Assembly: GCA_023336205.1 (NCBI GenBank)
Contig: JALQCR010000045.1
Span: 1-53,219, forward strand
Direction: 5' to 3'
Length of the DNA stretch: 53,219 bases
DNA from: Pseudanabaena sp. Salubria-1
GTDB lineage: Bacteria > Cyanobacteriota > Cyanobacteriia > Pseudanabaenales > Pseudanabaenaceae
A program made the translations under genes and the position numbers. A model generated the notes under the pieces. The model saw only the letters and a program-made list of their open reading frames with translations. It had not been told where the DNA came from and searched no databases. This document shows, piece by piece, positions 44,812-53,219 of this stretch (position 1 is its first letter; each line of letters opens with the position of its first letter).

Positions 44812-45402
44812 TTATCCCAGAATTGATGACATATAGATCTGATTTTGAGAGCTGAATCCATACCGCCCCTTACTATACTTACGCCAAAGGGTATCAATGG
44901 TTTGCAAGTCATCACAAGAGATTTGCTTCATCTCCTCAGCCGTCAAAACCGAGCCAATATTTTTACGGGCTGCTTGACACATCACATTCCATGTCTCTTG
45001 ATTGGCTTCTTGCCATTTGCCATTAGATAGCAAGATTTTTAACTTCGTATAGTCAACGCCTGTATTGGAGTTGAATAATGGGGATTGAGTATTTGTATCA
45101 TCATTGACGATCGCCAGTTCTTTATTAGAACGACGAAACCTTAAAGTCATTGCCCCGTTGCTTTGACCATCACCTAATAAAATTGCCTCACCAGCATCTG
45201 TGAGCTTAATCGAAATTTCTACCTCATCGAGTGCTAACCCATTAGCTTGACTCGGAGCATTGTCCGTAGCGAGCTGCTGAACTAAACTAGCAAGTTTCTG
45301 AATGCTGTCTTTAATTTTAGTGGTGCTGACTGATTTAATCGATTCACCATTAGCGCGATCGCCATTTCCCACAAACTCAATTAGTATTTCTTCGCTATCC
45401 AT
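44812..45402 (-). CDS. Trypco1-like plus truncated GUN4 domain protein
   Basis: Residues 1-92 of 196 resemble the trypsin-co-occurring domain (CU044_2847 type): an acidic beta start, a helix, then 'VEISIKLTDAGEAIL'. Residues 116-190 match the first half of GUN4: 'VDYTKLKILLSNGKWQEAN', 'ISCDDLQTIDTLWRKYS' and 'GRYGFSSQNQIY'. The protein stops six residues later, whereas GUN4 normally goes on with the RVGWR and APxGHLP segments. Full GUN4 binds porphyrins and activates Mg-chelatase; a truncated one may not. Trypco domains are linked in the literature to conflict-type signalling. Start ATG 45402. Confidence 0.78.
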   Translation of the reverse strand: MDSEEILIEFVGNGDRANGESIKSVSTTKIKDSIQKLASLVQQLATDNAPSQANGLALDEVEISIKLTDAGEAILLGDGQSNGAMTLRFRRSNKELAIVNDDTNTQSPLFNSNTGVDYTKLKILLSNGKWQEANQETWNVMCQAARKNIGSVLTAEEMKQISCDDLQTIDTLWRKYSKGRYGFSSQNQIYMSSILG

Positions 45403-45458
45403 GACATCCTTCGTTTAGGCTAATTGACCAGATATTTAAGACAATCTCTGCGTAAATT

Positions 45459-47474
45459 TTAAGAGGAAATTGCCTCAGAACTGTGAATATCTGACTCTCT
45501 GTTTAAGTTATTGGTTAAAGTGCTATCTAAAGTGTTACTTAGAGAATTATTTAAATTAATTAAATTATTGTCTTTATTGTTGCTCTTTTCATTAGCACCA
45601 TTGCTAGAAATACTACTAGAACCATTACTAGAAATGCTAGTTATAGCCGTATGAGTATGATTAGCAATAGGTAGAGTCGATTTAGTCGCTGTAATTCTAG
45701 CAGCAATCGCCCGTTTTGTTAGTGCTGTATTATAAGCAGTTGTAATTGCTAGGCGATCAACCATCCCAATTACTCGCTTGGGCTGATGGCGATCGACTAC
45801 GGGCATCTGACGCAAGTCCCTAGTTGCCATGCGTTTTAGGGCTTCAGCAAGAGATTCATCGGCAAATGTGCAAAGTACCTCGCTAGTGCAAATATTCTCT
45901 ACAGTTAGTTCTTCAAGTGGGCGATCGCCTGAAGGAGATGAGAGAATTCGCTTAATATCTTGAGTGGTGAGAATGCCTTGCAAGTGATTAATATCATCAA
46001 ATACGAGAGCGCTGTGATGATAGCCGCTGGTAATAAACTGAGCAGCTTGTAGCAATGGCATCGAATATTTGACCGAGGCAGGATTGAGAGTCATGACTTC
46101 GGCAATTTTAATTTTTTCAAGAACTTCGATATCTGCTGGTAGCCCCGACCATTGCATAATCATCCGATCTGAGGTTTTTGATGAGTCAATTTGGTCGAGT
46201 ACCCATGCACAAAGACCAACCGCTGCCATCAGTGGTAAAACAATACGATAGTCACGGGTCATCTCAAACAATAACAACACCGATGTTAAGGGGGCGCGAA
46301 CCGTTCCCGCCAAAACTGCCGCCATTCCGACAAGTGCATAGGCTGGAGAAGCAGCGATTGGGATCGAGGCGGGTAAAAAATAGGCGATCGCCTGTCCATA
46401 CACACTACCCAGTACAGCTCCTAAAAAAATTGAAGGGGCAAAGATCCCGCCAACAAAGCCACTAGCAGAACTAATCGCTGTCAGCAAAAGTTTAACTACC
46501 AACAAAATAATTAACAAAGGAATCGTGAAAGGAGTATCTTGCAGAATTGATTCCACCGTCTCATAACCAATCCCGATTACTTCAGGAAAAATTAAGGCTG
46601 TAACACCTACACATAGTCCACCCATCAGCAGCTTGATTGGCATAGATAGGGTTTGCATAAATGGAGCGATCGCCCATTCCCCCGCAAAAAATTTCTTAGC
46701 TTGCTTAATTGCGCGAGTAAACAACAGTGCCACGACACTGGCTAGTACCCCCAAACCGAGATATAGCGGTAACTCCCAATAGCTGCGTACCTCATAGACA
46801 GGTAAACTAAATGCTGGCCGCTCACCAAGGCTAATCTGGGAAACCAGCGCTGAAATTACCGAAGCTATAACAACAACACTGACATCCGAGTTGGGGCTCG
46901 ATTTATTAGTGCGATAGGAATCGCGCAGCAATACCTCTAAAGCAAAAAATACACCTGCGATCGGGGCATTAAATCCTGCGGCTAGCCCTGCGGCTCCTCC
47001 AGATCCAATCAGTAATCGAATTCGCTCGCTAGAAAATTGCAGCATTTGGCCCAGCAATGATCCAATATTGCTCCCCAGCTCAACGCTAGGACCTTCAGGC
47101 CCAAGCGAAGCTCCCGCACCCAGTGAAAGGGCTGCCGCCACAGTTTTTAGAGGAACTTGCGAATAGGATAACCCTAGTTCACGATTAGAAGCCTTAGATT
47201 CGGCTTGATCTAATTTGTCTAATTTGAGGCGTAAAAGGCTAACAACTAGTGCTCCCATCATCGGAATAAAGATAATTGCCCAGTGCCACTGATTGCTGAG
47301 AACTACAGCTATTTTATGCCAATAGAATTCTTGGGTAAATAGAATGAGCTTACGAAATAGGGTTACACCAGTACCACTGATTACGCCCACCGCGATCGCA
47401 GAAACAAGCATAACCGTCTCCGCAGAAGGCTGAAGACGGTTTAGAACGGTCACCAATAGGCGGGAAAGCGACAT
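45459..47474 (-). CDS. ClC-type chloride channel/transporter with CBS domains
   Basis: The 671-residue protein has about ten to twelve hydrophobic segments and the ClC selectivity motifs 'GSGAGASLGPEGPSVELGS' (GxEGP with the gating Glu), 'GAAGLAAGFNAPIAGVFFALE' in part, and 'GGIFAPSIFLGA'. Two CBS domains follow from about residue 445 to 575 ('AEVMTLNPASVKY', 'DLRQMPVVD'), which usually bind adenosine nucleotides. The last 90 residues are Ser/Asn-rich and probably disordered. Whether it is a channel or a proton exchanger is not certain from this reading. Confidence 0.92.
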   Translation of the reverse strand: MSLSRLLVTVLNRLQPSAETVMLVSAIAVGVISGTGVTLFRKLILFTQEFYWHKIAVVLSNQWHWAIIFIPMMGALVVSLLRLKLDKLDQAESKASNRELGLSYSQVPLKTVAAALSLGAGASLGPEGPSVELGSNIGSLLGQMLQFSSERIRLLIGSGGAAGLAAGFNAPIAGVFFALEVLLRDSYRTNKSSPNSDVSVVVIASVISALVSQISLGERPAFSLPVYEVRSYWELPLYLGLGVLASVVALLFTRAIKQAKKFFAGEWAIAPFMQTLSMPIKLLMGGLCVGVTALIFPEVIGIGYETVESILQDTPFTIPLLIILLVVKLLLTAISSASGFVGGIFAPSIFLGAVLGSVYGQAIAYFLPASIPIAASPAYALVGMAAVLAGTVRAPLTSVLLLFEMTRDYRIVLPLMAAVGLCAWVLDQIDSSKTSDRMIMQWSGLPADIEVLEKIKIAEVMTLNPASVKYSMPLLQAAQFITSGYHHSALVFDDINHLQGILTTQDIKRILSSPSGDRPLEELTVENICTSEVLCTFADESLAEALKRMATRDLRQMPVVDRHQPKRVIGMVDRLAITTAYNTALTKRAIAARITATKSTLPIANHTHTAITSISSNGSSSISSNGANEKSNNKDNNLINLNNSLSNTLDSTLTNNLNRESDIHSSEAISS

Positions 47475-47514
47475 GGTGGAGAACTCGTGGAGAGGAGTGA
47501 TTAAGTTTTTTGCA

Positions 47515-47543
47515 GTTTCATTTTGCCGTAGGCAAAATGAAAC
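47515..47543. terminator. Palindrome, GTA loop
   Basis: GTTTCATTTTGCC pairs perfectly with its complement around GTA. It lies between the RNB-type gene and the ClC gene, which are both on the minus strand. Confidence 0.7.
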
Positions 47544-47557
47544 CGCTATATTTTAAA

Positions 47558-49882
47558 TTATTCAAGATCTTCTGTATCGATCTCTTCAGAAAATTCTTCT
47601 GAATTATCTTCTGATTCTAAATTAGCTTCAGAGGTATTTGACAAGTCGCGATCTCCCTCAGTGTTCATTACGGCAACTAAGTCGATTTGCTGACGATAGT
47701 AATCTACTCCCTTGACCTGTACTTCTACACGATCGCCCAAACAATATTGACGACCACTGCGACGACCAACTAGCAGGGTCGAAGCCCTTGCCCTGCCCTT
47801 GCCGTTAATCAATGGGAACTCATACCAATCATCTTTAAGAGAACTGACATGGACTAAACCTTCAACTAATAGAGATTCAATCTCTACAAAAAATCCATAG
47901 GACTGGACGCTAGTGATGATGCCATAGAAGTTTCCACCTGTATGCGATCTCATAAATTCTGCTTTCCGTAACCCATCAAGATCGGAAATGGAACGATGAT
48001 ATAAAGCATCAGCCTGATTTAGCTTTGGCACAACGACTTCTAAATCTTCAATCAATTGACGTTCTGTCTCAGGTGGCAAAACACTCCAATTCACCTGACC
48101 ATGAGCACTAGAACTGCGAAGATTTACACCATCCTTAATTCTGATGCTACGGCGATCGCGACCTTCTTCAAACACAGTATGCAAAATGCGCTGAATTAGT
48201 AAATCAGCATAATGGTTTTGGGGAAAAACACCATGCACATAGGGAAGATCGATTAAGCCTAAGCCAAAGTGCAGTGATGGGGTAAGTACATATTCACTGG
48301 TCTTAAACATAGACATTAGTAGATATTTGAGAATATCCCGAGTAGCTTCTTGTTCAATCTGACTCACTTGTCCCAAAATTTGATGCAAATCGGCAATCTG
48401 GATTTGATCAGGCGTTTCTAGCTGCGCCGAAATCCCCATACTCTCTAATAGCTTAGTCCAGTCGTCAACTTTCCCTTGATCGGGAGGGATTTGACGTAAA
48501 TAGATAGTTGGAATAGATAGAGACTGTAGATGCGAAGCAATCGATTTGTTTGCCAAGATCATTATTTCCGTAACATTTCCAGAGATTTGCAAAGTTAACG
48601 GAACTACTGTCAATCCTCGCACACCCTCATCCGCTTCTTGAGAAGGAATCTGTGGCAATACTAGTCTAATTGCATTAGAGCGCTCTTGGAGAAAAGTGCC
48701 TACCTTAGCTATTAAATGTACCAACCCTTCTACTTCTGTATCAATTTCTTGGCTAGGTGCATCTTCATCAACAGCTTCTTTCCCGTCAAGAATTTGTTGG
48801 GCTCTCTGATAACTTAAGTTAGCACGAACCAATATTGCTGACGGCTGAATCTCAAACGAAAGCATATTACCTTCGTGATCCAATTTAATCAGTACTGACA
48901 TCGTCAGATATTCAGGCTGATTAAATACATTCATCTCTGGCAACATCGGCAAAATTGTATCACCCAAGAAAAATGAACGTAGACGCTTTTGCGCTTCTAA
49001 GTCCAAAGGTGAGCCCGCTGTTACATAAGTTGCCACATCAGGAATATGTACACCCAAGTCCCAGCCACTTTCCACCTCTGCGATCGAAATTGCTGCAGCA
49101 TTACCAATTCTGACAGTCAGGGTCTTACGTAAATCGAGGCGATGCTTGAGATCAGCTTTTCGTACACCTCTAGGCAAACTTGCCGCAGCTGTAAGAGCCT
49201 TGGCACTAAATCTTCTCGGTAAATTATGCTTGCAACATACAAGATCAATATCATTGGTTGACTCAGCATCATCACCTAAAACCTGTAAAACTCGTCCCAA
49301 TGGCAAGTGATTGCCTAGTGAAAATCTGACCATTTCTAGGTGTACGAGTTTGCCAACTGCAACATCTAAGTCAGGTGTCTCCTCATCTGGTACTAGCTCG
49401 ACTTCAAATAGCAGGCGATCATCTAGTGGCACTGCCCGATAACTATCACCAGTTAACTTTACAGTCGATAGTAAAGTAGGATTTGATCGCTCAAGGATCA
49501 ATCGTACTTCGCCTTCAGGCGATCGCCTGCGCACGCCATCTTTAGTTACCCGCACTAATACGCGATCGCCATTCCAAGCATTGCTCAGACGGCTCTCTCG
49601 CACATATATGTCTTCAGCGCCCTCGACATCTTGGATCGCAAAGCAAAAACCTTTGCTCGAACAACGCAATCGACCTTCTACCAATCCTTCTTCGTGGATG
49701 CGGCGATATCGACCTTTGTCTTTTTCGAGAATGCCAATTTTTTCGAGTGCATCAAGAGCAACTTGGAGCCGACGAACACTTTTGTTGTCATCACCAATCC
49801 CAAGTTTTTTTTCGATCGCCTTGGGCGTAACTAGCTTGTCATCAGAGAAATTGTCTAACAGTTGATTAATCGAGAATTCCAT
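47558..49882 (-). CDS. RNase II/R (RNB) family protein lacking catalytic aspartates
   Basis: The 774-residue protein has a winged-helix start, cold-shock-type OB folds, an RNB domain (about 240-590) and a C-terminal S1 domain ('GIITSVQSYGFFVEIES', near 650). The order is that of RNase R. The RNB catalytic strand, normally xDAxDxDDAxS, reads 'RIGNAAAISIAEVES' here, so all four aspartates are gone. The later TSPIRRYxDL motif reads 'GVFPQNHYADLL', so the RNA-contacting arginines are gone too. The rest of the fold is well kept, so this is probably a pseudo-enzyme that binds RNA. It may correspond to the Zam-type cyanobacterial homologue, but I cannot confirm that. The tail is Glu/Asp-rich. Confidence 0.85.
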   Translation of the reverse strand: MEFSINQLLDNFSDDKLVTPKAIEKKLGIGDDNKSVRRLQVALDALEKIGILEKDKGRYRRIHEEGLVEGRLRCSSKGFCFAIQDVEGAEDIYVRESRLSNAWNGDRVLVRVTKDGVRRRSPEGEVRLILERSNPTLLSTVKLTGDSYRAVPLDDRLLFEVELVPDEETPDLDVAVGKLVHLEMVRFSLGNHLPLGRVLQVLGDDAESTNDIDLVCCKHNLPRRFSAKALTAAASLPRGVRKADLKHRLDLRKTLTVRIGNAAAISIAEVESGWDLGVHIPDVATYVTAGSPLDLEAQKRLRSFFLGDTILPMLPEMNVFNQPEYLTMSVLIKLDHEGNMLSFEIQPSAILVRANLSYQRAQQILDGKEAVDEDAPSQEIDTEVEGLVHLIAKVGTFLQERSNAIRLVLPQIPSQEADEGVRGLTVVPLTLQISGNVTEIMILANKSIASHLQSLSIPTIYLRQIPPDQGKVDDWTKLLESMGISAQLETPDQIQIADLHQILGQVSQIEQEATRDILKYLLMSMFKTSEYVLTPSLHFGLGLIDLPYVHGVFPQNHYADLLIQRILHTVFEEGRDRRSIRIKDGVNLRSSSAHGQVNWSVLPPETERQLIEDLEVVVPKLNQADALYHRSISDLDGLRKAEFMRSHTGGNFYGIITSVQSYGFFVEIESLLVEGLVHVSSLKDDWYEFPLINGKGRARASTLLVGRRSGRQYCLGDRVEVQVKGVDYYRQQIDLVAVMNTEGDRDLSNTSEANLESEDNSEEFSEEIDTEDLE

Positions 49883-50077
49883 GAGGCGAAGGTCGAGCGA
49901 TTGTTTAAGGTGAGCAAATTAGAGCAAATGAGGGGTAACAAAGTAGCAACCTACGAACATAAACTACAAGCGGATATCAACATCGCAAATCAGCGACAAT
50001 CAAGATTTCGGCAATTAGAACAGGCAGACAACTTTAAAAGATTCGACTTATTATCAAAACGAAACTGTGGAAGTTAG

Positions 50078-50932
50078 TCTATCTTCTTAGAGACGATCTT
50101 GATAGCTCTGCGACATGATTACAGATTGAATACAGGATAGTGAAAATATGGATCGAAACGCATATTTCTGTTTATCCCGAAGTGCATTCCCCAAGAAATC
50201 TTAGATTATCTACGATTATCTCTGTAGGGAGTTTAGCTCTAGCTTTTTGCCATGCTTGTAGGGCCTAGGTAACTTACGAATTTGCAAAGTTAGCTTCTAT
50301 AGTTTTCCCCTGCCAATCTTATTTTAGCCCAATTGCTCCAGCAAATATTTTGGATATTAATTTTATTCGGTTAAAGATTCTGCGATCGCTAAATTTTTAA
50401 CCTTAGGACAAATCAAAACCTAAAGCTTTGCGCTCAAATCCGAACGAATAAATTTTTTGTGGCTCGTTTGGTCAAAAATTTCTGTAAAAGATTAGATCCA
50501 GATTTACTATAGCTGCGTTAGCGCAGCGTAACGCACCGTCAAAGTCAGAGGGTGCTTTAGCGCAGCGTAACGCACCCCACTTCTTATAGAACAAGGATTT
50601 TGGTTTCCCAGTCAGGCTGCTACTCATTTAGATTTAATGCGTTGCAATCAATAACTTATTGAAATGTCCTTTTGATATCAGAAAATCAGGAGATGAGTCT
50701 AATTCGCTATGCCTAATATTACTCAAACCCATAAGGTTCCGCCCCTGCGGGGCGGAACCTTATGGGTTTGGATGTGTAATTAATTAAGAGGGTCCTGATT
50801 ATGTCATAAATAAGGCTTAGCTATAAATACTGAGCAGGTGTGTCCAGCGACACTTCACTTTTGTCTGCCATTGTTGCTACATTTGTTTTTGGCATGTTAT
50901 AAACTGTCATGTTGTGAGGGAAATTAATTTAT
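50078..50932. other. Long intergenic region before the porin gene
   Basis: No convincing gene is present in 855 bases. It holds two copies of a 19-base repeat ending GCGCAGCGTAACGCACC (50518-50536, 50557-50576), the first inside a TGCGTTA...TAACGCA palindrome, and a perfect long palindrome at 50724-50770. The last 160 bases should contain the porin promoter and leader. A small RNA could be hidden here, but nothing shows it directly. Confidence 0.6.
50724..50770. repeat. Palindrome, 22-bp perfect arms, TGC loop
   Basis: The core GGTTCCGCCCC-TGC-GGGGCGGAACC is extended by CAAACCCATAA arms. TGTAATTAATTAA follows, as at 35079-35127. It is not close to a gene end. Confidence 0.8.
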
Positions 50933-52591
50933 ATGTCTAAGTTTTCTAAGAAAAATTGCAGCTTAGTAATTTCGGCTGCTGTTGCTGCTTCTGCTCTTAT
51001 TTCTGGTGCTGCCAATGCTCAAGCGTCTAAAGACTCTGAAGTTGTTCGCTCCGTAGGTGCTGAAACCCTTGCCGAACAAGTTCAGTTGCGTCCTAGTGCT
51101 GTTGCTCAAAATGTAACTTCAGTATCTCAGCTCAGCGATGTTCGTCCTACAGACTGGGCTTTCACCGCATTGCAATCTTTGGTAGAGCGCTACGGCTGTA
51201 TCGCTGGCTATCCTGATCGCACTTTCCGTGGCAAACAAGCAACCAGCCGCTACGAATTTGCCGCAGGTTTGAATGCTTGCTTGGACAAGATCAACGAAAT
51301 CATCTCCGCAGGTTTGGCTGACAAGGTTAGCAAAGAAGACCTCGCCACCTTGCAAAAGCTTCAAGAAGAGTTTGCTGCTGAACTCGCAACCCTTCGTGGT
51401 CGTGTCGATGCTCTTGATGCTAAGACCGCTAAGCTCGAAGCTCAACAATTCTCCACCACCACCAAGCTACGCGGCGAAGCTATCTTCGGTCTAGCTGCTG
51501 GTTCTGATGGTGTTGTTACTCCTCCTGCAGGTAGTGTAGACAGAACAAATACAACCTTCAGCTACCGTGTTCGCTTGAACCTTGACACCAGTTTCACTGG
51601 TAAGGACTTATTAAGAACTCGTCTAGAATCTGCCAATGTTCCTAACTTAGCAGGAACAACAGGAGCAACAGGAGTGCCTGGTCTTGCAAGTGGCACAAAT
51701 GCAGCTCGCCTATCCTTCGACACTAATACCAACAATAACTTTCAAATTGGTCGTTTGTACTATCGCTTCCCCATTGGTGAAAGCATTACTGCATACATCG
51801 CACCGATTGGCGCTCCTGAAGATGTAATCAGTCCCTTGAACCCACTCGAAAGCGATGGTCAAGGTACAATTTCTCGCTTCGGTCGTTTCAATCCCTTGAT
51901 CCGTATTGCCTCTAGCGGTGGTACAGGTTTGGCGATCGCAGGTTTGAATTTCAAGTTTAACAATCAAGCTAACCTAGAGCTTGCTTACAGTGCCGCTAAC
52001 TCAGCAACTGCTACGGGAGCTGGCGGTGTTAGTGGTGATGACACCAAACTCGCTGCTCAACTGGTGTACAAGCCTTTTAGCAGCCTTACTTTGGGTGCTG
52101 GCTATGGTTATTCCTACAACACTGGTAATAGCCTAGGTTCTGGTCTAAACGTGGAATCAATCGGTGGAATCGCCCCTATTGGTCTAAAAACACATACCGT
52201 TGTTGGTAGTTTGATTTGGGACATTACCAACAAGTTCACCTTTAATACTTGGGGTTCTTGGAACTTTTCTGATGGCATCAATGCTGCTGGTACTTCCATT
52301 GGTTCTACGACCTTTACTAGCTGGATGGCTGCATTGTCTGGTAAGGACTTGTTTACCGAAGGGGATCTTGCTGCTGTATTATTTGGTCAGCCCTTATTCC
52401 GTAGCAGTTTTTCTGGTGTAGGTGTCTCAGGATCTATTGATACTCCATATCACCTCGAAGCTCTCTATCGCTTCCGCGTTTCCAAGAACATTACCATCAC
52501 TCCTGGTGTATTCTTTGTATTCAACCAAGGTAGCAACTCCGCTAACGGTACTGCAACTGTAGGTGTAATTCGCACCACATTCTCCTTCTAG
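50933..52591 (+). CDS. Iron-uptake/OprB-type porin with SLH domain
   Basis: The 552-residue protein begins with a signal peptide (cleavage near residue 29, after NAQA). An SLH domain at about 60-115 ('DVRPTDWAFTALQSLVERYG', 'YPDRTFRGKQATSRYEFAAGL' as landmarks) should anchor it to peptidoglycan-linked polymer. A coiled coil follows near 118-170, then a beta-barrel of the OprB-like porin type to a C-terminal aromatic residue (TTFSF). This order is typical of the abundant cyanobacterial outer-membrane porins, several of which pass iron and small solutes. Translation should be strong. Confidence 0.92.
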   Translation: MSKFSKKNCSLVISAAVAASALISGAANAQASKDSEVVRSVGAETLAEQVQLRPSAVAQNVTSVSQLSDVRPTDWAFTALQSLVERYGCIAGYPDRTFRGKQATSRYEFAAGLNACLDKINEIISAGLADKVSKEDLATLQKLQEEFAAELATLRGRVDALDAKTAKLEAQQFSTTTKLRGEAIFGLAAGSDGVVTPPAGSVDRTNTTFSYRVRLNLDTSFTGKDLLRTRLESANVPNLAGTTGATGVPGLASGTNAARLSFDTNTNNNFQIGRLYYRFPIGESITAYIAPIGAPEDVISPLNPLESDGQGTISRFGRFNPLIRIASSGGTGLAIAGLNFKFNNQANLELAYSAANSATATGAGGVSGDDTKLAAQLVYKPFSSLTLGAGYGYSYNTGNSLGSGLNVESIGGIAPIGLKTHTVVGSLIWDITNKFTFNTWGSWNFSDGINAAGTSIGSTTFTSWMAALSGKDLFTEGDLAAVLFGQPLFRSSFSGVGVSGSIDTPYHLEALYRFRVSKNITITPGVFFVFNQGSNSANGTATVGVIRTTFSF

Positions 52592-52623
52592 AATTTGGTA
52601 GATTTCGGTTACATTTAATATCT

Positions 52624-52665
52624 AAAAAAGGTAGGGGCAATTCATGAATTGTCCCTACCTTTTTT
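52624..52665. terminator. Palindrome after the porin gene
   Basis: AAAAAAGGTAGGGGCAATTC pairs with its complement with one mismatch, ending in a T run. Its core matches that of 8915-8958, so it is a repeat and a likely terminator. Confidence 0.78.
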
Positions 52666-52718
52666 GTATAGAAAATCATATATAGTGAGTGTCATGAGCC
52701 TTTGTTGGAGTTGTGGCG

Positions 52719-53144
52719 ATGACTGTGCTATACGAGCAGGATTATGGACTCTGGGCCGAACAGATGGCAGATCTTTTGTCAGAAGGTCGGTTTGCAGAGT
52801 TGGATATCGAGAATTTGGTAGAAGAGGTACGCGACTTGTCTAAGCGAGAACGCGATCGCTTATTGAGCAGTATGCGATTGATTATGCATCATTTACTCAA
52901 ATGGGACTATCAAGCACACCTTAGGTCAAGAAGTTGGCAAATAACTATTCAGCGCGAACGCCTTCATATAACTCGTTATTTGAAAGATAGCCCCAGCCTA
53001 AAGCGGTACTTAACCGATGAGTGGTTAGCCGAAACTTATGTGGTAGCTAGTTTAAATGCACAAAAAGAAACCGATTTAGAATTTCCAGTCGATTGTCCTT
53101 ACTCTATTGAGGATGTATTGGAACGTCCCATTAATTTAGGCTAA
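52719..53144 (+). CDS. DUF29 family protein
   Basis: The protein of about 141 residues shows the DUF29 pattern: 'YEQDYGLWAEQMADLLSEG' at the start, 'DIENLVEEVRDLSKRERD', 'LIMHHLLKW' and 'RSRSWQITI'. The fold is helical, and the family is common in cyanobacteria with no known function. GTG 52713 is in frame, but GGAG at 52707 is only two bases from it and eight from ATG 52719, so ATG is preferred. It is complete and lies just before the contig end. Confidence 0.9.
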   Translation: MTVLYEQDYGLWAEQMADLLSEGRFAELDIENLVEEVRDLSKRERDRLLSSMRLIMHHLLKWDYQAHLRSRSWQITIQRERLHITRYLKDSPSLKRYLTDEWLAETYVVASLNAQKETDLEFPVDCPYSIEDVLERPINLG

Positions 53145-53164
53145 TGCCAATTTAAAAACAAAGG

Positions 53165-53219
53165 GGAGTTGGGGGGGGGGGGGGGGGCGCCCCCCGAGGT
53201 TTTTTTTTTTTTAAAACCC
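53165..53219. other. Low-complexity contig end
   Basis: Runs of G, C, T and A close the window and mirror those at its start. They are probably an assembly artefact. Confidence 0.8.

Noticed and set aside
49862..50077. 71-codon plus-strand frame starting within the RNB-type gene's first codons
   Set aside because: It overlaps the start of a well-supported gene on the other strand, has no recognisable features, and lacks a clear ribosome binding site.
1..53219. Search by eye for tRNA, rRNA and known riboswitches
   Set aside because: No T-loop-like or rRNA-like stretch stood out; this was not a covariance search, so small RNAs may have been missed.

Overview
The window looks like a cyanobacterial chromosome fragment. 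HIP1-type GCGATCGC octamers are scattered through nearly all genes. The gene content is cyanobacterial too: an SLH/OprB iron-uptake porin, a DUF3288 protein, a GUN4-related protein, a CSP41-like epimerase, a CENP-V/GFA protein, DUF29 and Uma2. The many long perfect palindromes between genes and the protein flavour suggest Pseudanabaena or a relative, but that is an inference. Both ends (1-58 and about 53165-53219) are homopolymer runs that look like assembly artefacts, so the fragment is probably a whole contig.

Layout. 0.08-14 kb is mostly ordinary chromosome: a DUF2059-like exported protein, a GFA protein, a SufA/IscA-type carrier, a PLP aminotransferase, a giant acidic membrane-anchored pentapeptide-repeat protein, a DCC-family protein, an aldose epimerase-like protein, a CSP41-like epimerase, an AmiC-type amidase and an AEC transporter. 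14-26.6 kb is an accessory island. It holds a Uma2 nuclease, a RAYT (REP-associated transposase) with REP palindromes, a nest of three insertion sequences inside one REP, a STAND/NB-ARC NLR-like gene with about 17 tandem 93-bp repeats that is split by an IS1 element, a PIN toxin-antitoxin pair, and an IS5 element. 26.7-30.6 kb returns to housekeeping: purS-purQ-sixA, a phytase-like esterase and a Dus enzyme. 30.6-32.7 kb is a predicted nuclease gene split by a second copy of the IS4-like element found in the nest. 32.8-53.1 kb is mostly chromosomal: a GIY-YIG protein, a GT4 glycosyltransferase, DUF3288, a decayed hybrid sensor kinase, a DHH phosphoesterase, RdgB, DUF3352, an HPt protein and a GUN4-like protein that between them seem to carry the two halves of one GUN4 domain, a ClC channel, an RNase II/R homologue without its catalytic aspartates, the porin and DUF29.

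The most unusual content is: (1) the NLR-like gene, whose repeat array is nearly identical at DNA level and which can be rebuilt exactly by removing the IS1 element and one 8-bp target duplication; (2) the nested insertions, which also resolve to the base by target duplications and reading frame; (3) the split GUN4 domain next to a chemotaxis-type HPt domain; (4) the RNB pseudo-enzyme; (5) a window-wide family of long palindromes with 3-base loops, with locus-specific arms and a few recurring cores, placed at gene ends where they probably act as terminators. All calls come from reading the sequence; no database search was run.
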